Part shown: positions 19,446-28,401 of the stretch, piece after piece | Numbering within the stretch: position 1 is the first letter of the stretch | Layout of the letters: the number at the start of each line of letters is the position of its first letter | Source: Agrobacterium vitis | GTDB lineage: Bacteria > Pseudomonadota > Alphaproteobacteria > Rhizobiales > Rhizobiaceae | Reading direction: 5' to 3' | Length of the DNA stretch: 64,000 nucleotides | NCBI RefSeq assembly: GCF_014926405.1 | Contig: NZ_JACXXJ020000005.1 | Coordinates: 3,453,001-3,517,000 of the forward strand | The notes under the pieces: generated by a model | The model's database searches: none | Told to the model about the DNA's origin: nothing | Seen by the model: only the letters and a program-made list of their open reading frames with translations | Position numbers and translations under genes: made by a program

Positions 19446-20216
19446 TTAGCGACGGTCGCCCATGAAGCGAAGCATGAACAGGAACAGGTTGATGAAGTCG
19501 AGGTAAAGGGTCAGCGCACCCAGGATAGCCTTGCGGCCAGCCGTATCGGCACCATCCTGCTCGAAATACATTTCCTTGATCTTCTGCGTGTCGTAGGCGG
19601 TCAGGCCTGCGAAGATCACAACACCGATAGCCGAAACAGCAAAGGCCAGCGCTGAAGACTGAAGGAAGATGTTGACCAGCGAGGCGATGATCAGACCGAA
19701 CAGACCCATGATCAGGAACGAACCCATCGCGCTCAGGCTACGCTTGGTGGTGTAGCCATAGAGCGACAGCGCGCCGAACGAGGCAGCCGTAACGAAGAAG
19801 GTCTGCACCACGCTCTGGCCGGTATAGATCAGCAGGATCGACGACAGCGACAGGCCCACCAGACCGGCATAGACCAGAAAGGTGGTGCGGGCCGCCGATA
19901 CGCTCATCGACTGGATCTTAAAGCTCAGGAAAAATACCAGGCCGATAGGAGCCAGCATGATCACCCACTTCAGCGGGCTGCCATAAATGGCAGCGCCAAG
20001 GCTGGTCAGCATGATGCCGTTGCCGAACTGTCCGACAGCCTGGGATGGGTCGGTCGTGGTGGCAAGCATGGCGATCACGTAAGCCGCAACGCCGGTAATC
20101 GCCAGTCCAAGACCCATCAGGTTATAGACCTTCAGCATGTAGCTGCGCAGGCCCTGGTCGATCATCTCGGCCGAACCTACCCCAGTACGCGCCTGATAAT
20201 TGCGAAAATCAGACAT
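19446..20216 (-). CDS. Bax inhibitor-1 / YccA-YbhL family membrane protein
   Basis: The 256-residue protein has seven hydrophobic helices after a polar N terminus (SDFRNYQARTGVGSAEMIDQGLRSYMLKVYNLMG) and the BI-1 strings GLGLAITGVAAY, LFGLIIASLVNIF and GLTAYDTQKIKEMYF, with the conserved Asp of T-A-Y-D-T-Q. Bacterial members act as pH-sensitive calcium leak channels or affect membrane protein quality. GAGAGGAAACC precedes the ATG. A structured leader with its own promoter lies directly upstream. Confidence 0.93.
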   Translation of the reverse strand: MSDFRNYQARTGVGSAEMIDQGLRSYMLKVYNLMGLGLAITGVAAYVIAMLATTTDPSQAVGQFGNGIMLTSLGAAIYGSPLKWVIMLAPIGLVFFLSFKIQSMSVSAARTTFLVYAGLVGLSLSSILLIYTGQSVVQTFFVTAASFGALSLYGYTTKRSLSAMGSFLIMGLFGLIIASLVNIFLQSSALAFAVSAIGVVIFAGLTAYDTQKIKEMYFEQDGADTAGRKAILGALTLYLDFINLFLFMLRFMGDRR

Positions 20217-20229
20217 GGTTTCCTCTCAT

Positions 20230-20290
20230 TAAGCCCCGGATTGTTCACGGTGCGGGACAGTGTCCCAAGCGCCGCTGCGGGGCTCCAGCA
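20230..20290 (-). ncRNA. Structured 5' leader of the BI-1 gene, ybhL-motif candidate
   Basis: On the sense (minus) strand, outer arms AGCCCCG (20278-20284) and CGGGGCT (20232-20238) close a 53-base element containing the hairpin GGGAC-ACT-GTCCC (20254-20266). The 3' arm ends 11 bases before the SD GAGAGG. A ybhL RNA motif is known from leaders of YbhL/BI-1 genes in Rhizobiales; location and structure fit, but I could not run the covariance model. Mechanism and ligand are unknown. Confidence 0.5.
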
Positions 20291-20301
20291 TGCGTAGCGT
20301 C

Positions 20302-20330
20302 AATATGGGAGCAATAACGCTATAGAACAA
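20302..20330 (-). promoter_or_regulatory. Predicted promoter of the BI-1 gene
   Basis: TTGTTC (20325-20330) and CATATT (20302-20307) are 17 bases apart on the minus strand. Transcription would begin near 20295, about 11 bases before the outer stem of the structured leader, which makes the pair mutually consistent. Confidence 0.45.
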
Positions 20331-20404
20331 GGGCTTTTGCGTTAAACCTCGGTAATGTGGCCTCTGGTCATTCAGTTCGGTTAACGGCCAAGGCCGCATC
20401 CCTG

Positions 20405-22951
20405 TCAGAGTTCCCGCAGAACCGGCGCGGCCTTCTGGCCCAGAACCCGCCATGTTCCGGCAAGGCCGATGCCGATCGTCGTGACCAGCGCCAGCGCGAC
20501 GGTGGAAACGGCGACCCCGGGCAGGAAGCTGGCGGGCAGTTTCATGATCTGGCTGACCACATACCAACCCGCAACGCTTCCGGCCAGCAGCGCAAAAATC
20601 GCCGTGGCAAGGCCAAGCAGCAGATATTCATAGGTGAAGGCGCGGATCAGCATCGGGCGGGTCGCTCCAAGCGTTTTCAGCACCACCGCATCATGGGTGC
20701 GACCCCGATTGCCTGCCGCAAGCGCGCCTGACAGCACCAGAACGGAGGAAATCAGGGCGATGGCGGCGGCGGCCCGGATGGCGACGGCCAACTGGCCAAC
20801 CAGCGAATTGACCATGTCCAGCGCATCCTTCACCCGGACGCTGGTAATGGTGGGATAGGCCTTGGTGACGGCGCGCAGGATGCTTGCCTCCTGCTGCGGG
20901 CTAGCCGATGGCTCGGTCAGGGTGGCGATCCAGGCATGGGGTGCACCGGCAAAGGTATTGGGCGAAAACACCATGACAAAATTGATCGACAGGGATTGCC
21001 AGTCCACCTTGCGGAAATTGGCGATTTTCGCGGTGATGGTGCGGCCCAGCACATTGACCGTTACTGTATCGCCGAGCTTCAGGCCCAGTTCGCCTGCTTC
21101 CTGGGCTGAGAAAGACACCAGCGGTTCACCCTTGTAATCCGGTGTCCACCATTGCCCCTCGGTCACTGTGGCGTTTTTCGGCAGGTCGGTGGCATAGGTA
21201 ATGCCCCGGTCGCCGCGCAGGACCCATCGGCCCTGCGGTGGCACGTTCATCTTGGCCACGTCCTGACCATTGAAGGCGGTGATTCGTCCGCGCAACATCG
21301 GCACTTCGACGACTTGCCCCTGGGGTGCCTCACGGGCAATGATCTGACGGAAACTGTCGAGCTGGTCGCGCTGGATATCGACAAAGAAGAAATTAGGGGC
21401 TTTTTCAGAGAGCGCACCCGTGAGATTGCGCCGCAGATTGCCGTCGATCATCGACAGTGTCACCAGAAGTGCTAAGCCAAGGCCAAGCGACAGAATGACC
21501 GAGGGCGTCAGCGCCCCGGGCCGATGGATATTGCCGACCGCCAGCCGCAGCGCAGGCGAGGGAAGCCGAGGGCTTTTCCGGGCGAGTGCGGCAACGCCAT
21601 AAGCGACCAGCCGCAGCACCACGAAGCTGGCGGCCATGGCAATCAGGAAGAATATCGCCAGACGCCGGTCATAGGCGGTAAAAATGGCCAGTGCGGCAAG
21701 GGCGAGGATCGCCAGCCCCGCCACCAGCACGTAAGGCCAGGAGGGCAGGCGGCGGGTCTCAAAACCCTGCTCGCGAAACAGCGCTGTAGCCGGGACTTGC
21801 CGCGCGTGGCCGAGCGGCATGACGGCAAAAGCCAGCGTTGTCAGCCCGCCAAACAGCAGAGCCAGCAGCAGGGAGCGCGGGTAAATGGCAAAATCCGCCT
21901 GGATCGGCAGGAATTGCGCGAGATAATAGCTGGCAATCCAGGGGGCGATGGCACCAATGGCAAGGCCCAGCGCAATGCCGATGCTGGCGACCATCAGGAT
22001 CTGGAACAGATAGACCATGACGACGACGGAAGCCGGTGCGCCCAGGCATTTCAGCGTGGCAATGACGCTGCGCTTGCTGTCGAGAAAGGCGCGCACCGCA
22101 TTGGCGACGCCGACGCCGCCAACGATCAACGCCGTCAGCCCGACAAGTGTCAGGAATTGCGAAAACCGGGTGATGTTTTCGGTCAGATTGGGGGCTGCCC
22201 GGTCGCTGGTACGGATCGACCAGCCTGCATCGGGAAATTGCTGCTTTGCCTGATCCTGAATGGCCGCGAGCGACGGACCGCCAGGGTTCAGCTTGATTTT
22301 GTAGACCTGTTCGACAAGGCTGCCGGTCTGGATCAAGCCGGAGGCGGCAAGCGCTTCGCGGCTGGTGATGATGCGCGGCGCAAAGCCGAAGCCTTCCGAA
22401 ATGGCATCGGGCTCGGTGGTGATGGTGCCGGTAATCACCAGCCGGGCGGAGCCGACCAGCAGGCTATCGCCGATCTTTATCCCTAGCCGATCGAGCAGCA
22501 AAGGGGCTGCGACTGCACCATAAGCGTCACCGGTTTTTGTCAGGAGGTCAGCCAAGGGCTGGTCCGGCGTGGCGACGAAAGTGCCATAGAGTGGATAGGC
22601 GCCATCCACGGCCTTGATTTCGGCCAGAGACTGATCGGACCCATCCGGCAACCGCGCCATGGAGCGCAGGCCAGTGGAGGCTGAGACGGTGCCGAGCCCC
22701 TGTAGGAAGGCACTCTCCGCCGCATTGGCCTCCCGGTTGTTCAGCTCAAACCGGATGTCGCCGCCCAGCAGCGACTGCCCTTGGCTGGCGATGGACCGGG
22801 TAATCGATGTGGAGACGGAATTGACGGCGGCAATCGCTGCCGTGCCGAGGGCAATGCAGGCCAGGAAAATATAAAATCCGCCAAACCCGCCGCGCATTTC
22901 GCGGGCGCTGAGACGCAAGGCGGTTCTGAGACGTTGCAAAAATCCGCTCAT
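20405..22951 (-). CDS. ABC transporter permease, FtsX-like, YbbP type
   Basis: An 848-residue membrane protein with an N-terminal helix (FYIFLACIALGTAAIAAV), a long periplasmic domain, and FtsX-type transmembrane blocks around 265-385, 410-500 and 720-840; the last holds the GNRGRTHDAVVLKTLGATRPMLIRAFTYEYLLLG motif typical of the YbbP/MacB-like family (R-x-x-[ED]-x-A-x-[LM]-[KR]-x-L-G-A). It is the partner of the ATPase gene directly upstream, overlapping by 4 bases. Relatives probably export or extract lipids or hydrophobic compounds and often sit next to the TesA arylesterase gene, as here. Confidence 0.92.
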   Translation of the reverse strand: MSGFLQRLRTALRLSAREMRGGFGGFYIFLACIALGTAAIAAVNSVSTSITRSIASQGQSLLGGDIRFELNNREANAAESAFLQGLGTVSASTGLRSMARLPDGSDQSLAEIKAVDGAYPLYGTFVATPDQPLADLLTKTGDAYGAVAAPLLLDRLGIKIGDSLLVGSARLVITGTITTEPDAISEGFGFAPRIITSREALAASGLIQTGSLVEQVYKIKLNPGGPSLAAIQDQAKQQFPDAGWSIRTSDRAAPNLTENITRFSQFLTLVGLTALIVGGVGVANAVRAFLDSKRSVIATLKCLGAPASVVVMVYLFQILMVASIGIALGLAIGAIAPWIASYYLAQFLPIQADFAIYPRSLLLALLFGGLTTLAFAVMPLGHARQVPATALFREQGFETRRLPSWPYVLVAGLAILALAALAIFTAYDRRLAIFFLIAMAASFVVLRLVAYGVAALARKSPRLPSPALRLAVGNIHRPGALTPSVILSLGLGLALLVTLSMIDGNLRRNLTGALSEKAPNFFFVDIQRDQLDSFRQIIAREAPQGQVVEVPMLRGRITAFNGQDVAKMNVPPQGRWVLRGDRGITYATDLPKNATVTEGQWWTPDYKGEPLVSFSAQEAGELGLKLGDTVTVNVLGRTITAKIANFRKVDWQSLSINFVMVFSPNTFAGAPHAWIATLTEPSASPQQEASILRAVTKAYPTITSVRVKDALDMVNSLVGQLAVAIRAAAAIALISSVLVLSGALAAGNRGRTHDAVVLKTLGATRPMLIRAFTYEYLLLGLATAIFALLAGSVAGWYVVSQIMKLPASFLPGVAVSTVALALVTTIGIGLAGTWRVLGQKAAPVLREL

Positions 22952-23664
22952 GCCGAAACGGTCTCGTCGGCAAGTGTTTTGCCCGCTTCATCGCCCGGCT
23001 CGATCTGGCCTGAGCGGACGCGGACCTGTCTTGAGCAGCGACCTGCCAGCGCGGTATCGTGGGTGACAAGAACCAATGTGGTCTTGCGCTCGGCCTGTTT
23101 GGCAAACAGCAGGTCGGCAATCTGGCGTCCGGTCGCACCATCCAGGTTGCCGGTTGGCTCATCGGCAATCACCACGGCGGGCGAGGGGGCAAGGGCGCGG
23201 GCAATAGCGACCCGTTGCTGTTCGCCACCGGACAATTGGCCGGGATAATGGCTGAGCCGCTCGCCAAGGCCGACGGCGCGCAGTTCGCGGGCGGCAATGT
23301 CGAAAGGATTTTTGACATTGGCCAGTTCCAGCGGCACGGCGACATTTTCCAGCGCCGTCATATTGGCGATCAGGTGGAAGGACTGAAAGACAATGCCGAT
23401 ATTGCGACCGCGAAAATCGGCGAGTGCATCTTCGCTCAAGCCATGCAGCGCGGTGCCGTTGATGTGGATTTCGCCGCTGTCCAGCCGTTCCAGCCCGGCC
23501 AGCACCATCAGCAGCGTTGATTTTCCCGAACCGGACGGGCCGACGATGCCGATTGATTCGCCTTCTGAAATATCCAGGTCCATACCCTTGAGGACGTGGA
23601 CCGAGGCGGCGGCATTGCCAAGGGTGAGATCGGCTTTTCTGAGCTGAATGATGGTTTGTCTCAC
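22948..23664 (-). CDS. ABC transporter ATP-binding protein, YbbA/LolD type
   Basis: The 238-residue ATPase has Walker A GPSGSGKST, Q-loop VFQSFHLIANMTALENVAVPLEL, signature YPGQLSGGEQQRVAIARAL, Walker B VVIADEPTGNLD and H-loop LVTHD. The F-Q-S-F-H-L-[IL]-[PA]-x-[ML]-T-A-x-E-N-V string is that of the LolD/MacB/YbbA group. It pairs with the 848-residue permease downstream (4-base overlap). The start is 95 bases from the divergent arylesterase gene, so the intergenic region probably drives both directions. Confidence 0.93.
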   Translation of the reverse strand: MRQTIIQLRKADLTLGNAAASVHVLKGMDLDISEGESIGIVGPSGSGKSTLLMVLAGLERLDSGEIHINGTALHGLSEDALADFRGRNIGIVFQSFHLIANMTALENVAVPLELANVKNPFDIAARELRAVGLGERLSHYPGQLSGGEQQRVAIARALAPSPAVVIADEPTGNLDGATGRQIADLLFAKQAERKTTLVLVTHDTALAGRCSRQVRVRSGQIEPGDEAGKTLADETVSA

Positions 23665-23759
23665 GCGGTTTTCGTCCTATATGAGGTTCAAGGGCTTTAA
23701 CGCCTTGGCGATGTCCGGTCGGGCATCATGATCGTCTACGCGAATTTAGGAAAGCCATC

Positions 23760-24527
23760 ATGGGTTTTAAACCTGTCCCCCTTCAATTCGCCGTCATAGT
23801 GGTGGCTAGCCTGCTTGCAGGCGGTAGTTTTGCCCTGCCGAGCGTCGCTCAGGAACAGGCTCCGCAAGGCCAGCCAGCGGAACCGTCCATGCCTGACCAG
23901 CCTCTCGCTGACCAGTCCATGCCAGAGGACGCGACGGGAGAGACGCCGGTGGCGGAAGCGCAAGTGCAATTGATCGGGCTTGGTGACAGTCTGATGGCCG
24001 GCTATCAGCTTCAGGGCGACGAGGCCTTGACGAGCCAGCTGGAAAAAGCCCTGCATGACAAGGGCATGAATGTCAGTATCGGCAATGCAGGCGTGTCCGG
24101 CGATACCACGGAAGGCGGGCTGGCGCGCGTTGACTGGTCGGTGCCTGACGGTACGCAGGGCGTTATCCTGGAACTTGGCGCCAATGATGCGCTGCGCGGT
24201 ATTGCGCCGGAAGAGAGTGAAAAAAACCTGGCGGCGATCATCGAAAAATTGCAGGCCCGCAAGATTGGCGTGCTGCTGGTGGGCATGATCGCGCCACCCA
24301 ATATGGGCGCAGATTACGCCAAAAGGTTCAATCCGATCTATCAGCGCCTGGCTGAAAAATATAAAATTCCGCTCTATCCCTTTATCCTTGAGGGCGTCGT
24401 GACTGATGCCACGTTGAAACTGGGCGATGGCATGCATCCCAACGCCAAGGGCGTGGGGGTGATGGTCGAGCACATGCTGCCCGCCGTTCAGAGTTTCGCG
24501 AAAGGTTTGGAGGATAAGGTGAATTAA
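23760..24527 (+). CDS. Arylesterase / multifunctional lysophospholipase-like, SGNH hydrolase (TesA type)
   Basis: A 255-residue exported enzyme with a signal peptide (about 1-30, ending SVAQEQ) and a Pro/Gln-rich spacer to about 66. SGNH blocks: GLGDSLMAGYQL (nucleophile Ser in G-D-S-L), NAGVSGDTTEGGLAR (Gly), ELGANDALRGI (Asn), and DGMHPNAKG (Asp and His). TesA-like enzymes cleave aryl esters, thioesters and lysophospholipids in the periplasm. Divergent from the YbbAP-like ABC genes, an arrangement also seen in enterics (tesA-ybbA-ybbP), which suggests a shared role. Confidence 0.92.
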   Translation: MGFKPVPLQFAVIVVASLLAGGSFALPSVAQEQAPQGQPAEPSMPDQPLADQSMPEDATGETPVAEAQVQLIGLGDSLMAGYQLQGDEALTSQLEKALHDKGMNVSIGNAGVSGDTTEGGLARVDWSVPDGTQGVILELGANDALRGIAPEESEKNLAAIIEKLQARKIGVLLVGMIAPPNMGADYAKRFNPIYQRLAEKYKIPLYPFILEGVVTDATLKLGDGMHPNAKGVGVMVEHMLPAVQSFAKGLEDKVN

Positions 24528-24593
24528 CGACTTGCTTACCCTTTGCAAGCATGATTCGTTGTTAGCATCTGCAAAAGATTCGGGGAGCTCTCC

Positions 24594-25181
24594 ATGCCGA
24601 GATTGTTCACTGCCCTCGAAATTCCGCGCAACGTGGCCTTGAGCCTGTCTTTGCTGCGCGGCGGGCTTCCGGGAGCCCGATGGATCGATGTGGAAAATTA
24701 CCACATCACCCTTCGGTTCATAGGCGATATCGACGGGCGCACCGCCGATGAGATCGTCGATAGGTTGGATCGCATCGACCGGCCGGAATTCCAGCTCAGT
24801 CTGAACGGCATCGGGTCCTTCGGGTCGAAGAAACCGCATTCCATCTGGGCAGGTGTTACGCCACATCCGCAGATGACGGCGCTTCAGGGCGAAATAGAGC
24901 GGATCTGCCAACGCGTGGGCCTGCCCCCCGACCCCCGAAAGTTCATGCCGCATGTGACACTGGCGCGGCTGAAGTCATCGAGACTGGATGACGTTGTTCA
25001 TTATTTATCAGGGCGCGGTAATTTCCAGACCGCGCCCTTTTTCGTTCCAAGATTCGTGCTGATGTCCTCCAAGGAATCGGTGGGGGGTGGCCCTTATCTG
25101 AAGGAGGAAATCTTCCCCCTCTATGAAGAGCGCTCAGAGGTCAGTTTTTCAGAACATGCCGAGCATTCGCTGAACGGATAA
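24594..25181 (+). CDS. thpR: RNA 2',3'-cyclic phosphodiesterase (2H family, ThpR/LigT)
   Basis: The 195-residue protein has the two catalytic H-x-T-x motifs of the 2H phosphoesterases: HITLRF at about 38 and HVTLAR at about 120, preceded by MPRLFTALEIP and GARWIDVENYH. ThpR opens 2',3'-cyclic phosphate ends of RNA in vitro and can ligate tRNA halves. Length and spacing are normal for the family; a short charged C-terminal extension (EERSEVSFSEHAEHSLNG) is variable. It stands 66 bases after the arylesterase gene, possibly on one message. Confidence 0.92.
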   Translation: MPRLFTALEIPRNVALSLSLLRGGLPGARWIDVENYHITLRFIGDIDGRTADEIVDRLDRIDRPEFQLSLNGIGSFGSKKPHSIWAGVTPHPQMTALQGEIERICQRVGLPPDPRKFMPHVTLARLKSSRLDDVVHYLSGRGNFQTAPFFVPRFVLMSSKESVGGGPYLKEEIFPLYEERSEVSFSEHAEHSLNG

Positions 25182-25296
25182 GCCAAATCTGAAAACGGAC
25201 GTCAAAGGAACTTTTTGCGCTCTAATGGCTTGTCTCAAGAGCGCTCCTCGCCATGTGGGCGAGTGATATGCTGCGGCGGTCAGATTGGAATTGATC

Positions 25297-25599
25297 ATGC
25301 GATATGAACGACTTGCGCCGGAGGCGATTCCAGGCGCTCTGCGCGACCTGGATGGGTGGAGCCTGTCTGAACAGGGCGACGCGATCACCAAGGAATTTTC
25401 CTTCGACGATTTTGCCCAAGCCTTCGGCTTCATGACGGAATGCGCCATCATTGCCGAAAAAATGGGCCATCATCCGGAATGGTTCAATGTTTACAGGCGT
25501 GTCGATGTGCGGTTGACCACCCATGATGTCGGTGGATTGACCGGGCATGATCTGAAGCTGGCAGCTGCCATGGACCAGGTCGCAAAGCGGCGCGTTTGA
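25297..25599 (+). CDS. 4a-hydroxytetrahydrobiopterin dehydratase (pterin-4a-carbinolamine dehydratase)
   Basis: A 100-residue PCD fold protein with the active-site string ECAIIAEKMGHHPEWFNVYRRVDVRLTTHDVGGLT, giving the [EDKH]-x(3)-[H]-[HN]-[PCS]-x(5,6)-[YWF] PCD signature (H-H-P-E-W-x-N-V-Y), and LDGWSLSEQGDAITKEFSF before it. It recycles pterin in aromatic amino acid hydroxylation and related reactions, though no hydroxylase gene is in the window. The ATG at 25297 is preferred to an in-frame TTG 12 bases earlier. Confidence 0.93.
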   Translation: MRYERLAPEAIPGALRDLDGWSLSEQGDAITKEFSFDDFAQAFGFMTECAIIAEKMGHHPEWFNVYRRVDVRLTTHDVGGLTGHDLKLAAAMDQVAKRRV

Positions 25600-25678
25600 C
25601 AGAAACACTCGCCATTCCCATATCAGTGCCAATATCCGGGTTCACACCCCACGTTGGAGAGTGAGAAAGAGGCAGGTC

Positions 25679-26119
25679 ATGGTCGAGGCGAAACTGGACG
25701 ACGTGAAGATTGGTGAAATTCTTCTGCCGGGCGATGAAGCCGAACAGCAAAAGCAGGAGCAAAAGCTGAGCCGTACCTTCTGGCCGAAGATGCGCAAAGC
25801 CATTCGCCACATCCCGTTTTCCCGGGATGTGATTGCCGCCTTCTACTGCGCAACGGACCGGCAGACGCCGCTTCGGGTGCGGGGCATCCTGCTGGCGGCG
25901 CTTGGCTATTTCGTCCTGCCGTTTGATGCCATTCCCGACATGCTGGCCTTTGTCGGCTTTACCGACGACATTGCCGTGCTGACGACTGCGCTGGCGATGA
26001 TCAATGGCCATATCAAGGAACGTCATTACGATGCAGCCGATGCCGTCTTGGCCGATGACGGCGATCCGGTGCAAGGTGGGGGAAAAAGCGCACCACATGG
26101 GCAGGCTGAGCGGGGCTGA
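25679..26119 (+). CDS. YkvA family (DUF1232) protein
   Basis: A 146-residue protein with the DUF1232 core TDRQTPLRVRGILLAALGYFVLPFDAIPDMLAFVGFTDDIAVLTTALAMI: one hydrophobic segment followed by P-x-D-x-I-P-D-x-[LI]-x-x-x-G-[FL]-x-D-D, the family hallmark. Function is unknown. ATG 25679 follows GAGGCAGG; an upstream GTG at 25661 is possible but has no such site. A long GC-rich hairpin follows the stop. Confidence 0.9.
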   Translation: MVEAKLDDVKIGEILLPGDEAEQQKQEQKLSRTFWPKMRKAIRHIPFSRDVIAAFYCATDRQTPLRVRGILLAALGYFVLPFDAIPDMLAFVGFTDDIAVLTTALAMINGHIKERHYDAADAVLADDGDPVQGGGKSAPHGQAERG

Positions 26120-26133
26120 TTGCGACATTTTCA

Positions 26134-26162
26134 ACTATGGCGCCAGTCTCTTGCGCCATAGT
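26134..26162. terminator. Strong hairpin downstream of the YkvA gene
   Basis: Arms ACTATGGCGC and GCGCCATAGT are a perfect 10-bp inverted repeat with a 9-base loop, 15 bases after the stop. There is no T tract on either side, so it is either a Rho-dependent 3' end / stability hairpin or a protein site. Confidence 0.45.
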
Positions 26163-26298
26163 CCAATTCCTGCCTGATTCCTTGTGTTCTACCAGAGGGC
26201 CGGTTGATCTGCCGGTGCCTTCAATCTGTACTATTTTCGGAAAAGGACTGACTGGAAGCATGGATTTGTCGGCTATAAGCTGTGCATTTCGTGTCTCG

Positions 26299-26326
26299 TT
26301 GACGGTTTGGTAACCAAAATTAAGTC
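26299..26326 (+). promoter_or_regulatory. Palindrome in the probable promoter of the IalB-like gene
   Basis: TTTGGT-A-ACCAAA at 26306-26318 starts two bases after a -35-like TTGACG (26299-26304), within the spacer to a weak -10 (TAAGTC). It is placed like a repressor operator, about 85 bases before the start codon. Confidence 0.3.
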
Positions 26327-26400
26327 AAATTGAATGAGGTTTCGAGGCTGGACACGAGACTGTTTGTCTTGACGTCCGACGAAAAAGCGGCAGGAAGAAA

Positions 26401-26910
26401 ATGTTTGTAAAAAGAATCGCAACCGCAGTCGCAATCATGCTGGCATTCGCCGATGTGGCCGCAGCGCAATCGCCAAGCCCGACGCGGATCGAGCAGTTCA
26501 AGGCTTGGGGTGCTTATTCCTACAAGTCCGGCAATAGCACGGTCTGCTATGTGCTGTCGGTGCCGACCACGAAGGAACCGCCCTCTGTCAATCACGGCGA
26601 TATTTTCTTCATCGTCTCGCAGCGTCCCGGCCAGAACATTTCCTACGAGCCGCAGGCGATGATGGGCTACACCCTGAAGACCGGTTCCAAGGTGACGGTG
26701 AAGATCGACGCCAAGAGCTTTACGATGTTTACCAAAGACAGTGCTGCCTGGGTGGAAAACGCCGCCGAAGAGCCGGCTTTGGTCGCCGCGATGAAGGTCG
26801 GCAAGACCATGAGCGTCCAGGCCGTTTCCGGTCGTGGCACGCCAACCAATTACGCCTATTCGCTTCAGGGTATTTCCGATGCCTTGAAACGCATTGAAAA
26901 GTGCAAATAA
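26401..26910 (+). CDS. Invasion-associated locus B (IalB) family protein, exported
   Basis: The 169-residue product has a signal peptide (MFVKRIATAVAIMLAFADVAAAQ, cleavage after AAA near residue 22) and the IalB domain: FKAWGAYSYKSGNSTVCYVLSVP, FFIVSQRPGQ, GYTLKTGSKVTVKIDAKSFTMFTKDSAAWV and KVGKTMSVQAVSGRGTPTNYAYSLQGISDAL. IalB was named in Bartonella for erythrocyte entry; in free-living rhizobia the role is not known. Two cysteines (C50 region and the C-terminal EKCK) may bond. AGGAAG precedes the ATG. A clear terminator follows. Confidence 0.9.
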   Translation: MFVKRIATAVAIMLAFADVAAAQSPSPTRIEQFKAWGAYSYKSGNSTVCYVLSVPTTKEPPSVNHGDIFFIVSQRPGQNISYEPQAMMGYTLKTGSKVTVKIDAKSFTMFTKDSAAWVENAAEEPALVAAMKVGKTMSVQAVSGRGTPTNYAYSLQGISDALKRIEKCK

Positions 26911-26931
26911 TATTTGCTTCATGATGCGACG

Positions 26932-26955
26932 AAGGCCGGGTCTCCCGGCCTTTTT
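26932..26955 (+). terminator. Rho-independent terminator of the IalB-like gene
   Basis: GGCCGGG and CCCGGCC pair across a TCT loop; AA before and TTTTT after extend the stem. It is 21 bases past the stop. Confidence 0.9.
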
Positions 26956-27154
26956 GCGTTTTGGGATGACGTCGCGGCATTTTGATGATAAAGGCCCCGC
27001 AAATGCGGTCTTGAAGGCTGCCGCGCCGTTGTCTGCTGATGATGGGGCGTTATCGATTTCTTGCACACAGCAAAGTTGAAAAATGGAGTGCGAAGGCCCG
27101 CGTCATTCTATGGCTGCTAGGCTGTCGATCACTTGGTTTTGATGAGGTTAAGCG

Positions 27155-28387
27155 ATGGCTGCCACGGAAATTATCATTGAGCGGACGCCCCAGGCGCGGC
27201 CCGCCGCCATGACAGGCGCCACCAAGCCGACCCTGATCGGCCAGACCCGTGAGGAAATGGGCGACATGCTGCGCGAGATCGGCGTGGCCGACAAGCAGGT
27301 GCGGATGCGCGTCGCTCAGTTGTGGAACTGGATCTATGTGCGCGGCGTCTCCGATTTCGACCAGATGACCAATGTCGCCAAGGACATGCGCGAGAAGCTC
27401 AAGGCGCATTTCACCATCGCCCGGCCTGAAATCGTCGAGGAACAGGTCTCCAATGATGGCACCCGCAAGTGGTTGCTGCGCTATCCGCCGCGCGGTGCCG
27501 GGCGTCCGGTGGAGGTGGAATGCGTCTATATTCCAGAAGAGGGCCGGGGGACGCTCTGCGTTTCCAGCCAAGTGGGCTGCACGCTGACCTGCACCTTCTG
27601 TCACACCGGCACGCAAAAGCTGGTGCGCAACCTGACAGCGGAAGAAGTGTTATCGCAATTGTTGCTGGCCCGCGACCGGCTGGGTGATTTTCCCGACCGC
27701 GATGCGCCCGTTGGCGCGATGGTGCCGAATGAGGGCCGCAAGATCACCAATATGGTGATGATGGGCATGGGCGAGCCGCTTTATAATTTCGAGGAAGTGA
27801 AAAAGGCCCTGCTGATTGCCTCGGATGGTGATGGGTTGTCGCTATCAAAGCGCCGCATCACGCTTTCCACCTCCGGCGTCGTGCCGGAAATCTACCGCAC
27901 CGGCGATGAAATCGGCGTGATGCTGGCGATTTCGCTGCATGCGGTGCGCGACGAGTTGCGCGACCTGCTGGTGCCGATCAACAAGAAATATCCGCTGAAG
28001 GACCTGATCGAAGCCTGTCGCAATTATCCGGGCCTGTCCAATGCCCGGCGGATTACCTTCGAATATGTGATGCTGAAGGATGTGAACGACAGTCTTGAGG
28101 ATGCCAAGGGTCTGATTCAGCTGTTGAAGGGCATTCCGTCCAAGATCAACCTCATTCCCTTCAATCCCTGGCCGGGCACCAACTACCAGTGTTCCGATTG
28201 GGACCAGATCATGAAATTTGCCGATTTCATCAATTCGGCAGGCTATGCCTCACCGATCCGCACCCCGCGTGGCCGCGATATTCTGGCGGCCTGCGGACAG
28301 TTGAAGTCGGACTCGGAACGGATGCGCAAGACCGAGCGTCTGGCCTATGAGGCGATGATGATCGTTGGCCATGGCGAGGATGATTAA
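27155..28387 (+). CDS. rlmN: 23S rRNA (adenine(2503)-C2)- and tRNA-(A37) methyltransferase RlmN
   Basis: RlmN is a radical SAM enzyme that methylates C2 of A2503 in 23S rRNA and A37 in some tRNAs. The radical SAM cluster motif is CTLTCTFC within [24 protein letters not shown]; the mechanistic cysteine pair includes the C-terminal one in [21 protein letters not shown] and [21 protein letters not shown] are also family strings. The 410-residue length includes an N-terminal extension of about 25 residues. Two small membrane protein genes follow within 15 bases. Confidence 0.95.
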   Translation: MAATEIIIERTPQARPAAMTGATKPTLIGQTREEMGDMLREIGVADKQVRMRVAQLWNWIYVRGVSDFDQMTNVAKDMREKLKAHFTIARPEIVEEQVSNDGTRKWLLRYPPRGAGRPVEVECVYIPEEGRGTLCVSSQVGCTLTCTFCHTGTQKLVRNLTAEEVLSQLLLARDRLGDFPDRDAPVGAMVPNEGRKITNMVMMGMGEPLYNFEEVKKALLIASDGDGLSLSKRRITLSTSGVVPEIYRTGDEIGVMLAISLHAVRDELRDLLVPINKKYPLKDLIEACRNYPGLSNARRITFEYVMLKDVNDSLEDAKGLIQLLKGIPSKINLIPFNPWPGTNYQCSDWDQIMKFADFINSAGYASPIRTPRGRDILAACGQLKSDSERMRKTERLAYEAMMIVGHGEDD

Positions 28388-28401
28388 GGCGAGGACGATT
28401 G

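Noticed and set aside
25217..25244. GCGCTCT-N14-AGAGCGC before the PCD gene as a terminator of thpR
   Set aside because: The T run precedes the stem instead of following it, and the stem is 7 bp with a long loop.
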